64,000 bases of DNA, from the NCBI RefSeq assembly GCF_014202335.1, contig NZ_JACHGP010000005.1, forward strand, positions 62,001-126,000, written 5' to 3'. Both the position numbers and the translations under genes were made by a program. This document shows, piece by piece, positions 1 through 7,168 of this stretch. The notes under the pieces are model-generated. The model saw nothing but the letters and a program-made list of their open reading frames with translations. It had not been told where the DNA came from and did no database searches. Source of the stretch: Mycobacterium sp. AZCC_0083. GTDB taxonomy: Bacteria > Actinomycetota > Actinomycetes > Mycobacteriales > Mycobacteriaceae. Numbering within the stretch: position 1 is the stretch's first letter; every line of letters begins with the position of its first letter.

Positions 1-748
1 GCTCGAGCTGCCGCATGCGCTCACTGCCGCGGAGACCGGCGAAGGTGAGCGCCCGCCAGCCGATCCGCAACGCCACTCCAAGCGCGGCTGCGTCGGGACC
101 GTGTCCGGCCACGTCACCGACCATGACGTGGACCGTCCGGTCAGGAGTCTGGACGAAGTCGTAGAAGTCTCCACCGAGTGTGGCGTTCTGGTGGCGGGGC
201 CGGTACTGCGCGACGATGTCGACACCAGGGTTCTCCAGCAGCAGCGGCGTGGGTTGCAGCCCCCGCGCGAGGCGCGTGTTCTCCTGGGCCGTCAACTGGC
301 TCGCATGCAGTTCGGCGGAGATGCTCTGAGCGCGCTTGCGTTCGATCGCGTAGAGCAGGGCGCGGCGCAGCGTCTCGGGGTCGACTCGTCCCTTGACCAG
401 GTAGTCCTGGGCGCCGGACGCCACCGCCGAGACACCGAAGTGTTCGTCGTTGAATCCGGTCAGCACGACGACCGGCACGTTGTCCGACCGCTTGGCAATC
501 CGGTCCAGCGCGCTGATCCCGTTGGCGTCCGGCAGCTTGAGGTCGAGCAGCACGCAGTCCGGGCGAACGTTCGCCAGCTCGCGCTCGGCGTCCGCCATCG
601 ACCGGACCCACACCACGCGAATGTCTGCGTTGGCGTCGGCGATCAGCTCTTCGACCAGCAGGGCGTCACCGCGGTCGTCCTCGACCAACAGCAGTGACAA
701 CGGCTCCTGGGTCGGATCGCGATCAGTGCCTGGGCCGACCATGGACAT
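1..748 (-). CDS. Response regulator fused to PP2C-type (SpoIIE/RsbU-like) phosphatase, C-terminus off the window
   Basis: The reading frame is open to the left edge, so the C-terminal end is missing. Residues about 18-140 form a receiver domain: an acidic EDD after the first strand, a phospho-acceptor Asp in LLDLKLPD, and the conserved Lys in YLVKG. A helical linker leads to a PP2C/SpoIIE phosphatase domain that begins with GGDFYD and VGDVAGHG, the metal-binding Asp motifs. Proteins of this design dephosphorylate anti-anti-sigma factors in partner-switching signalling (family knowledge; no partner gene is visible here). The ATG at 748 is followed by a second at 742; no clear ribosome binding site decides between them. 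It lies 59 bp downstream of the oxidoreductase gene on the same strand and could share its transcript. Confidence 0.88.
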   Translation of the reverse strand, partial: MSMVGPGTDRDPTQEPLSLLLVEDDRGDALLVEELIADANADIRVVWVRSMADAERELANVRPDCVLLDLKLPDANGISALDRIAKRSDNVPVVVLTGFNDEHFGVSAVASGAQDYLVKGRVDPETLRRALLYAIERKRAQSISAELHASQLTAQENTRLARGLQPTPLLLENPGVDIVAQYRPRHQNATLGGDFYDFVQTPDRTVHVMVGDVAGHGPDAAALGVALRIGWRALTFAGLRGSERMRQLE

Positions 749-807
749 CGGTTCGGGGGGATGTGGTGTTGCATCGAGTGACAATGGGTCGACAATACCC
801 AGCTACG

Positions 808-1938
808 TCACACACGAGGCTCGGCATCGCGCACACCGCGATAGATTCCCCACCGCACGATCCACCGCATCAAGACGTGTTCGAACGACCACGCGGGAAA
901 GCGCACAGCGCGCCCGTTCCGGGTGAACACCTCGAGGCCATCCCGCTGGATGCCGATCACCGAACCCCAACGCCGCGTTGGTGGCCGATAGGAACGCATT
1001 GGCTTGCCCTCGAATTCGGCGAGGACGTTGTGCGCGAGCAGCCCGTCGGCTCTGTTGCGGGCAGAGCTTCGAAGCGGATCGGTGGCGGCGACGTCTCCGA
1101 CCGCGAATACGCCTCGGTGATCGGGCACTCGCAGCTCCGGGGTGACGCGGACGAACCCATGCTCGTCGAGTAGATCCTTTGGCAACCATCCGGTGTTGGG
1201 CCGCACCCGGCCGATCGTCCAGAGGACGGCGTCGGCGGACGACGACGGCTGCCCGGTGCTCCACTCGACCGGGTCGCTGGTGATCTCATCACCGGTGAAA
1301 CCGTGGGGCAGCACGGCGCGGTGGCCGGGATGGAGCACGACGCCTGCCTCATCGAGACGACGGTGCACCCGATCCCATGCTCGGGTGTGGTGCTGGATCA
1401 ATGCGCGTTCGCCAGGAAAGTAGAGGTCGACCCGTGTGCCGGGCCATGTCCTCGCGATGTTCGCCGCGCTGCTGACGGCCGCGGCGCCGCCGCCGACGAC
1501 GATCACCGACGTGGCGGCGGCCAGCCGATCGCGTGCGGCGCGCAGGTCCGCGCCGATCTCGTCGGTGGACTGAAACGTCGGCTGACGCCAGAACCCGTTG
1601 GTGACACCCGTCGAGATGATCAGGACGTCGTAGCCCTCGTCCGTCGTCGCGCCGTCGTCGCCCCGAACGGCAACGGTCCGGTTCGCCAGGTCGACCCCCG
1701 TCAGCGTGCCGTGGACGGTGCGCACCCGATCCAGTCCCCGGAACTGGTCGAAGGAGATCCAGTTGTGCCGGGCCCAGTGGTCGGGGCGGCTGATCCGCCA
1801 TCCGAGTTCCTGACCGCTCACCAACGCAGGCTTGGTCGAGATGCCCACCACGTGAACGTCGGGGGCGTGCTTGGCGAGCCGGATCGCGGTGAGCACGCCG
1901 CTGTCGCCGAGGCCCGCGATGACGATGCGTTTACTCAT
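808..1938 (-). CDS. FAD/NAD(P)-dependent oxidoreductase, NDH-2/AIF-like
   Basis: 376 residues with the two-dinucleotide-fold layout of pyridine-nucleotide oxidoreductases. An N-terminal FAD fold carries IAGLGDSG, a second fold for NAD(P)H carries VVGGGAAA near residue 145, and a C-terminal FAD contact reads VFAVGD near residue 285. No redox-active CxxC is present, so it is not a disulfide reductase; type II NADH dehydrogenases and AIF/FSP1-like quinone reductases share this layout. The ATG at 1938 is preferred because AGGA sits 6 nt upstream; an in-frame GTG at 1950 adds four residues. It is divergent from the methyltransferase gene across a KstR-like operator, which may tie it to sterol-responsive expression. 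The substrate cannot be read from the sequence. Confidence 0.85.
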   Translation of the reverse strand: MSKRIVIAGLGDSGVLTAIRLAKHAPDVHVVGISTKPALVSGQELGWRISRPDHWARHNWISFDQFRGLDRVRTVHGTLTGVDLANRTVAVRGDDGATTDEGYDVLIISTGVTNGFWRQPTFQSTDEIGADLRAARDRLAAATSVIVVGGGAAAVSSAANIARTWPGTRVDLYFPGERALIQHHTRAWDRVHRRLDEAGVVLHPGHRAVLPHGFTGDEITSDPVEWSTGQPSSSADAVLWTIGRVRPNTGWLPKDLLDEHGFVRVTPELRVPDHRGVFAVGDVAATDPLRSSARNRADGLLAHNVLAEFEGKPMRSYRPPTRRWGSVIGIQRDGLEVFTRNGRAVRFPAWSFEHVLMRWIVRWGIYRGVRDAEPRV

Positions 1939-1990
1939 GGTCCTGCTCACTCGTGGCCTTATTCAGGGTTGTAGCCCCCATTTTGCAGAA

Positions 1991-2004
1991 TGTAACACGT
2001 TCTA
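1991..2004. promoter_or_regulatory. KstR-type operator (TNNAACNNGTTNNA)
   Basis: TGTAACACGTTCTA matches the 14-bp KstR consensus at every fixed position. KstR is the TetR-family repressor of the mycobacterial cholesterol regulon. The box lies between divergent starts at 1938 and 2049, 53 and 45 bp away, where it could control both genes. The match is seen; the regulator itself is not in the window. Confidence 0.6.
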
Positions 2005-2048
2005 GTTTGCGTCCAGGCCGGGTGCAAAGCCGCGCGTAGCGTGGTGAC

Positions 2049-2705
2049 ATGACTTTCGATGGTTCGGGCACGGAAGTACGGCGCAGGGGCTTCAACGAAG
2101 CCATCACACGGTTCTGGAGTTTCGCCGCGCCCGCATACGACGCGCAGTTTCTTCAGCGCTGGGTCTATCGTCCTGCGCAGGACGAGGTGGTCGCGCGGCT
2201 GAGGTCGGCTGGATCTCGCAGAGTTGCCGACATCGCTTGTGGTACGGGCATTCTCGCCGATCGCATCGAGCGCGAACTGCATCTCGACGAGGTTTACGGG
2301 GTCGACATGTCCGACGGCATGCTCGCTCAGGCGAAGGCGCGATCGTCGCAGGTGCACTGGTTGAAGGGTCCTGCCGAGAAGCTCCCCTTCGACGACGGCG
2401 CGCTCGACGCCGTGGTGACGACGTCGGCGTTCCACTTCTTCGACCAGCCGGCGGCGTTAGCCGAGTTCCACCGGGTGCTCGCCCCAGGCGGTCTGGTGGC
2501 GGTCGCGACGATCAGCCCGGCGCCGCCGCAGGCATTGCAGTGGCTCTCCGATAGCCGGTTCACCCCCGCCCACAGTCCGTCGCCGACGCAGATGCGGGCG
2601 TTGTTCGAAGGCGCCGGGTTCACCATCCTCGATCAGCATCGCGTCGACCGGCCGCTCTGGACGAAGCTCGTCCCCGACCTGGTCACCTTCGGAGGCAAGC
2701 CCTAA
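2049..2705 (+). CDS. Class I SAM-dependent methyltransferase
   Basis: 218 residues. Motif I VADIACGTG near residue 60 binds S-adenosylmethionine, the acidic residue ending strand 2 lies in VYGVDMSDGM, and the following LPFDDGALDAVVTTSAFHFF region is typical of the Methyltransf_11 fold. The N-terminus (TRFWSFAAPAYDAQFLQ) resembles small-molecule or lipid methyltransferases of the UbiE type. The ATG at 2049 follows a short leader containing the KstR-like box. The gene ends at 2705, directly against the monooxygenase remnant, so its 3' flank was probably rearranged. The methyl acceptor is unknown. Confidence 0.85.
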   Translation: MTFDGSGTEVRRRGFNEAITRFWSFAAPAYDAQFLQRWVYRPAQDEVVARLRSAGSRRVADIACGTGILADRIERELHLDEVYGVDMSDGMLAQAKARSSQVHWLKGPAEKLPFDDGALDAVVTTSAFHFFDQPAALAEFHRVLAPGGLVAVATISPAPPQALQWLSDSRFTPAHSPSPTQMRALFEGAGFTILDQHRVDRPLWTKLVPDLVTFGGKP

Positions 2706-3091
2706 GCAGAGCCGCGCCAGCGCAGGGCCTGATGCTCAGCGGTGTGCCGAACTTGGCCTTCGCGATCGGCTACACCACGTCGTCGTGGACGCTGAAGATC
2801 GGCCTTCTGTGCCAACACTTCTGCGCGCTGCTGTCACACATGGACACAGGCGGCTACACCGTCTGCTCCCCCGAGGCGCCCAGCCCGGCCATGCCGACGC
2901 GGCCGCTTCTCGACTTCTCGGCGGGCTACGTGCAGCGCTCGGTGCACGCGTTACCCCGCCAGGGCGACGGTGCGCCGTCGCTGACCTCGATGAACTATGC
3001 CGACGACGTCAAACTGCTGCACGCCGACGAGGTCACCGACTTCAACCTGCGGTTCCGCACGCCTGTGGCCGACATGGCGGTCACCACGTAG
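2706..3091 (+). pseudogene. C-terminal remnant of a flavin-containing (Baeyer-Villiger type) monooxygenase
   Basis: The frame from about 2723 to 3091 encodes QGLMLSGVPNLAFAIGYT followed by SSWTLKIGLLCQHFCALL. This is the conserved C-terminal portion of class B flavin monooxygenases such as the EthA/MymA group of mycobacteria. About 120 residues remain of an expected 480-500. Both dinucleotide-binding folds and the signature motif of the family are absent, and the preceding bases belong to the methyltransferase gene. The ATG at 2732 is an internal Met of the parent protein, not a credible start. It is best read as the stump of a deletion that joined the methyltransferase end to the monooxygenase tail. 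Confidence 0.8.
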
Positions 3092-3108
3092 GTGAGTAAT
3101 CTACGGAG

Positions 3109-3597
3109 GTGGTCGACCTGCACCCCGACATCGCCGTGCTCGCCCCCCTGCTCGGCACGTGGGTCGGGCGTGGCGTCGGTGAATACCCGACGATCGAGAC
3201 GTTCGGCTACCTCGAGGAGATCACCTTCGGCCACGTCGGCAAGCCGTTTCTGACCTACGGCCAGAAGACGAAGTCCGACGACGAGACGGGCAGGCCGTTG
3301 CACGCCGAAGTCGGGTTCGTGCGGGTGCCGTCACCAGGGCGGGTCGAATGGATACTCGCGCATCCGAACGGGATCACCGAGATCGAGGAAGGCACGCTGA
3401 CGATCGACGGGACGACGATCGTGATGGAGCTGACCACCACGACGGTCGGGCTGACCGCCTCGGCGAAGGACGTTACGGCCCTTGGCCGTTCGTTCCGCAT
3501 CGACGGTGACGAGCTGACCTACGCGCTGCGCCTCCGCGCGGTGGGCCAGCCGCTACAACACCACCTGGGTGCGACGTTGCACAGGAAACCGGCATGA
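3109..3597 (+). CDS. Nitrobindin-like heme beta-barrel protein (peroxynitrite isomerase family)
   Basis: 162 residues. The N-terminal signature LLGTWVGRGVGEYPTI is the nitrobindin/THAP4-like (DUF1794) motif, and a His-rich C-terminus, PLQHHLGATLHR, carries the expected proximal heme His. Nitrobindins are ferric-heme beta-barrels that bind NO and isomerise peroxynitrite to nitrate (family knowledge). GTG 3109 is the first start after an in-frame stop at 3097; the GGAG just upstream is very close, so a GTG at 3136 remains possible. The stop overlaps the start of the serine hydrolase gene by 4 bp, so the two are translationally coupled. Confidence 0.85.
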   Translation: MVDLHPDIAVLAPLLGTWVGRGVGEYPTIETFGYLEEITFGHVGKPFLTYGQKTKSDDETGRPLHAEVGFVRVPSPGRVEWILAHPNGITEIEEGTLTIDGTTIVMELTTTTVGLTASAKDVTALGRSFRIDGDELTYALRLRAVGQPLQHHLGATLHRKPA

Positions 3598-4826
3598 CCG
3601 GCGATGGGCGGATTCGCGTCCCCTCCGACCTCGACGCGGTCACGTCGATCGGCGACGAGGACCACTCCGGCATCGATCGCGCGGCCGTCGACCGGATCTG
3701 GCGGGCCGCACGGCACTGGTACCGGGCGGGCATGCACCCGGCCATCCAGGTCTGCCTTCGGCACGACGGCAAGGTCGTGCTGAACCGGGCGATCGGGCAC
3801 GGCTGGGGCAACGGTCCAGAGGATTCACCGGACACCGAGAAGATTCCGGTGACCACGGAGACCCCGTTCTGCGTGTACTCCGCGGCCAAGGCGATGTCGA
3901 CGACCGTCGTACACATGCTCGCCGAACGCGGGGTGCTCTCGCTCGACGACCGGGTCTGCGACTACCTGCCCACCTACACCAGCCACGGCAAGGACCGCAC
4001 CACGATCCGGCACGTGATGACCCACAGCGCGGGCGTGCCGTTCGCCACTGGCCCGAAGCCGGACCTCAAGCGGATGAACGACAGCGAGTACGCCCGCGAG
4101 ATGCTCGGCAACCTCAAGCCGATCTACCGGCCGGGGTTGGTGCACATCTATCACGCGTTGACGTGGGGGCCGCTCGTCCGCGAGATCGTCTCCGCCGCCG
4201 CGGGTAGAGACATCCGCGACGTCCTCGCCACCGAGATCCTCGACCCGCTGGGGTTTCGCTGGACGAACTACGGCGTTGCACCGCAAGACGTTCCGCTGGT
4301 CGCGCCGAGTCACGCCACGGGCAAGCCGTTGCCTGCCCCGATCGCGGCGGCCTTCAAGCTAGCGGTGGGCGGTACGACACACCAGATCATCCCGTTCACC
4401 AACACCCCACAGTTCCTCACCAGCGTGGTGCCGTCGTCCAGCACCGTCTCCACCGCTGACGAGCTGTCCCGGTTCGCCGAATTGCTCCGTCGCGGTGGCG
4501 AACTCGACGGCGTTCGGGTTATGAAACCGGAGACCTTGCGCGCCGCCACGACGGAGGCAAGGCGGCTGCGTCCTGACCTCGCCATGGGACTCGCACCACT
4601 GCGCTGGGGCACCGGGTACATGTTGGGCTCCAAGCGATTCGGTCCATTCGGCCGCGACGCGCCCGCCGCGTTCGGGCACACCGGCCTTGTCGACATTGCG
4701 ATATGGGCCGACCCGGCGCGCAAGCTCGCGGCAGGAGTGGTCAGTAGCGGCAAGCCAGGCGGACACAGGGAGGCCAAGCGGTATCCGGCGCTGCTGGACG
4801 CCATCGCCGCCGAGATCCCCCGATGA
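3594..4826 (+). CDS. Serine hydrolase of the beta-lactamase / class C PBP fold (LipL/EstB-like esterase)
   Basis: 410 residues of the PF00144 fold. The nucleophile motif SxxK is S96-A-A-K99 in VYSAAKAMSTT, the Tyr motif is near residue 186 (HIYHAL), and the HxG-type third motif is GHTGLVD near residue 365. There is no signal peptide, so it should be a cytoplasmic esterase or lipase rather than a beta-lactamase. It overlaps the nitrobindin gene by 4 bp and the carboxylase pseudogene by 4 bp, so it sits in the middle of one polycistronic unit. The acyl substrate is unknown. Confidence 0.88.
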   Translation: MTGDGRIRVPSDLDAVTSIGDEDHSGIDRAAVDRIWRAARHWYRAGMHPAIQVCLRHDGKVVLNRAIGHGWGNGPEDSPDTEKIPVTTETPFCVYSAAKAMSTTVVHMLAERGVLSLDDRVCDYLPTYTSHGKDRTTIRHVMTHSAGVPFATGPKPDLKRMNDSEYAREMLGNLKPIYRPGLVHIYHALTWGPLVREIVSAAAGRDIRDVLATEILDPLGFRWTNYGVAPQDVPLVAPSHATGKPLPAPIAAAFKLAVGGTTHQIIPFTNTPQFLTSVVPSSSTVSTADELSRFAELLRRGGELDGVRVMKPETLRAATTEARRLRPDLAMGLAPLRWGTGYMLGSKRFGPFGRDAPAAFGHTGLVDIAIWADPARKLAAGVVSSGKPGGHREAKRYPALLDAIAAEIPR

Positions 4827-6110
4827 CCCCTTCCGCCGACGAAACCCTGCGCGATGATCATGCGGAGCTGCTGCGGCGCCGGGCGCTGACCGAGGATGCG
4901 GCGCGACCCGACGCGGTCGAGCGCAGACACGGGACGAACGGGCGTACGGCGCGCGAGAACGTCGCCGACCTCGTCGATCCCGATTCGTTCGTCGAGTACG
5001 GCCGGTTCGCCATCGCCGCGCAGCGGTTCCGCCGTGACGTCGACGACCTCATTGCGCGCACGCCGGCCGACGGTCTGGTGGCGGGCACCGCCCGCATCGA
5101 CGGCAACCCGTGCGCCGTCTTGGCCTACGACTACACGGTGCTCGCGGGCACGCAGGGCGCGCTCGGCCACCGCAAGAAGGACCGGCTGTTCGACGTCATC
5201 GAGCGGATGCGGCTGCCCACCGTGTTCTTCGCCGAGGGCGGCGGGGGCAGGCCGGGTGACACCGACTATCCGGTGGTCTCGTCGCTCGACGTCCGCGCGT
5301 TCAAGCTGTGGGCTGCGTTGTCCGGTCTGGTGCCGCGGATCGCGGTGGTCAACGGACGGTGCTTCGCGGGCAACGCCGTCATCGCGGGCTGCGCCGACCT
5401 CATCGTCGCCACCGAAAACGCCTCCATCGGGATGGGCGGCCCTGCGATGATCGCGGGCGGCGGGCTGGGCGACGTGCACCCCGACGAGGTCGGACCGATC
5501 TCGGTGCAACACGATGGTCATGGCAGGGGCGATCACCGCAGGCGCCTCGGACAAGGCCGCCCGCTTCCTGCAGCTGTGCGATGCGTTCGGGCTTCCCGTC
5601 GTCTCGCTGATCGACTGCCCTGGTTACATGGTCGGCCCCGCCGCGGAGGCCGAAGCGCTGGTACGCCGTGGCTCGCGCATGCTGGTCGCGGGGGCTTCGC
5701 TTCGCGTGCCCCTCGTCGCGGTGATCCTGCGTCGCGGGTATGGGCTTGGGGCACAGGCGATGTGCGGCGGCGGGCTGCACGAACCATTGCTGACCGTGGC
5801 GTGGCCGGGTGCTCACCTCGGTCCGATGGGGCTGGAGGGTGCCGTGCGGCTTGGCCTTCGCAAGGAGCTTGAGGCGATCGCCGACGACGACGAGCGCGAG
5901 GAGCGGGTGCGTCAGGCCACCGCGTCCGCGCAGGAGAATGCCAAGGCGCTCAACGCCGCCCAGCTCTTCGAGATCGACGACGTCATCGATCCGGCCGATA
6001 CCCGCGAGCTGATCGCGTCCACGCTTTCCGCGGCCGGAGTCCACGAACTCGATTCCCCGCGACCGCGTTTCGTCGACACCTGGTATACAGCTAGTGTCCC
6101 GAGGCGTTGA
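4823..6110 (+). pseudogene. Acyl-CoA carboxylase carboxyltransferase (beta) subunit, broken by an internal deletion and frameshift
   Basis: Two frames together cover a carboxyltransferase. The first, from ATG 4823 to about 5508, encodes the N-terminal half, with ALGHRKKDRLFDVIERM, FFAEGGGGRPGDTD and a helix start at ASIGMGGPAMIAGGG. Coding then resumes in another frame from about 5512 to the stop at 6110 (AGAITAGASDKAARFLQLC, DCPGYMVGP, RRGYGLGAQAMCGGG, WPGAHLGPMGLEGAVRL). Full-length relatives have some 500-520 residues; about 427 remain, and roughly 100 between GPISVQ and the AGAIT segment are missing. The loss is not a multiple of three, so the protein cannot be made whole. It overlaps the upstream hydrolase gene by 4 bp. 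No biotin-carrier partner is visible. Confidence 0.85.
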
Positions 6111-6160
6111 TACACCCACCAACCCCAACCGCTACAGGCGAATTGACGACTCAGGACACT
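6093..6160. repeat. 68-bp segment bounded by 11-bp imperfect inverted repeats
   Basis: AGTGTCCCGAG at 6093-6103 and CTCAGGACACT at 6150-6160 are inverted repeats with one mismatch, separated by 46 bp. They span the 3' end of the carboxylase pseudogene and the stop codon of the convergent regulator gene. The loop is long for a terminator, so a small relic element with TGTCC termini is possible, but no convincing target duplication is seen. Confidence 0.4.
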
Positions 6161-6470
6161 ACCCACGCAGTTCCGGCAGATTCGCTGCCTTACCGACGAT
6201 CTCCTGCAGTGCCGTGACGTGCCCAGCGAACGCTCGTCGGCCGGCCGGGGTCAACCTGAACCACGTCCGCGGCCGCTTGCCCACGTGCCCCTTGCGAATC
6301 TCGACGTAGCCAGCCGCTTCCAGTGCGCTGCCGTGCTTGGACAGCACGGAGTCGCTGACGCCGACGCTGTCGCGCACGAAGGCGAAGTCGGCCTCGTCCG
6401 CCGTGGCGAGCAGCGCCATGATCGACAGTCGGGTCGGTGGGTGGATGACGGCGTCCAGTTGAGCAGTCAT
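6159..6470 (-). CDS. Winged-helix transcriptional regulator (MarR/HTH_34 type)
   Basis: 103 residues that are essentially one winged helix: PPTRLSIMALLATADEADF (first helices), then a recognition helix in VSDSVLSKHGSALEAAGY, then a wing ending HVGKRPRTWFRLTPAGRRAF. Proteins of this short type commonly repress their own operon. It overlaps the membrane-protein gene upstream by 4 bp (ATGA), and four ACTTTC boxes precede that gene, which fits autoregulation of a two-gene operon. The effector is unknown. Confidence 0.82.
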   Translation of the reverse strand: MTAQLDAVIHPPTRLSIMALLATADEADFAFVRDSVGVSDSVLSKHGSALEAAGYVEIRKGHVGKRPRTWFRLTPAGRRAFAGHVTALQEIVGKAANLPELRG

Positions 6471-6955
6471 CGCTCCCCGGACTCGATGCGCGCGATGCTA
6501 CGTCGAACCTGCCAGCGGCCCAACGGGATTGCCAAGATCAGCATCAAGCCGGTAGCCAAGCCGCTGATCGCGTGCGGGAACGGCACGTCAAACGAGGCGA
6601 GCAGATGCGGGCCTCCGAAGAGGACGGCGAGCGTTGCCGCCGTGAATCCGATGATGAGAACCCAGCTCAGGGGGTCATTCATCCGCATCGACGTCGAAAC
6701 GGACCGCTTGACCTGCCGTCGGCGCCACTGCACCACGGCCACTGCGGCGAGGATCAGCCAGCACAGGACCTGGAAGACGGTGCCCCAGACGGAGTCCAGG
6801 TCCTTGCCGAGGCCGTAGCTGACGAAGAAGGCGGTGAGCACCAGATGCGCCCACCATGGGCCTGGTTTGTAGGCGTTCCTGACGGATTCGGCCTGCTGGT
6901 GCCGGATCTGGCGCAGCGCCTCGTCCGCTTCGTTCGGGGTGGGCGTGATGTCCAT
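6467..6955 (-). CDS. Four-TM membrane protein co-transcribed with the winged-helix regulator
   Basis: 162 residues. A charged N-terminal stretch (about 1-30) precedes four hydrophobic segments: WWAHLVLTAFFVSYGLG, VFQVLCWLILAAVAVV, WVLIIGFTAATLAVLF and AISGLATGLMLILAIPL. It ends in a short basic tail. I recognise no family. The arrangement of an integral membrane protein followed by a 4-bp-overlapping small regulator is common in actinobacteria, where the regulator controls the membrane protein. Start ATG 6955. Confidence 0.75.
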   Translation of the reverse strand: MDITPTPNEADEALRQIRHQQAESVRNAYKPGPWWAHLVLTAFFVSYGLGKDLDSVWGTVFQVLCWLILAAVAVVQWRRRQVKRSVSTSMRMNDPLSWVLIIGFTAATLAVLFGGPHLLASFDVPFPHAISGLATGLMLILAIPLGRWQVRRSIARIESGER

Positions 6956-6980
6956 TGCCGTCTCTTTCGGGTTCGCGCGG

Positions 6981-7034
6981 TTACTTTCTAGAGTGGAAAG
7001 TACTTTTTACTTTCCAATCCGTCAAGTACTTTCC
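6981..7034. promoter_or_regulatory. Cluster of four ACTTTC boxes: probable operator of the regulator/membrane-protein operon
   Basis: ACTTTC occurs at 6983-6988, 7009-7014 and 7028-7033 and inverted (GAAAGT) at 6996-7001. The second and third copies form the palindrome-like GGAAAGTACTTTTTACTTTCC stretch at 6995-7015. The AT-rich block contrasts with its GC-rich surroundings and begins 25 bp upstream of the operon start at 6955. It is the natural binding site for the regulator encoded at 6159-6470. Confidence 0.65.
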
Positions 7035-7168
7035 GGAACCCCCGTTCTTCTCATCGACACTGCTGCCAGATCGCGTCCGCCGCGATTTTCGCGATCTGAC
7101 AGCAGTCTCGGTGCAGTAGTAGTGGCCCCGGTGGAAGTTGACGGGTGTCGACTTCCTATCGTGGCCAG

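Noticed and set aside
4310..5554. 414-codon open frame on the minus strand
   Set aside because: Antisense to the serine hydrolase and carboxylase genes, whose motifs are unmistakable.
4823..6110. Two separate functional genes instead of a broken carboxylase
   Set aside because: Each half alone lacks residues needed for a carboxyltransferase active site, and the second half has no ribosome binding site before its first ATG at 5514.
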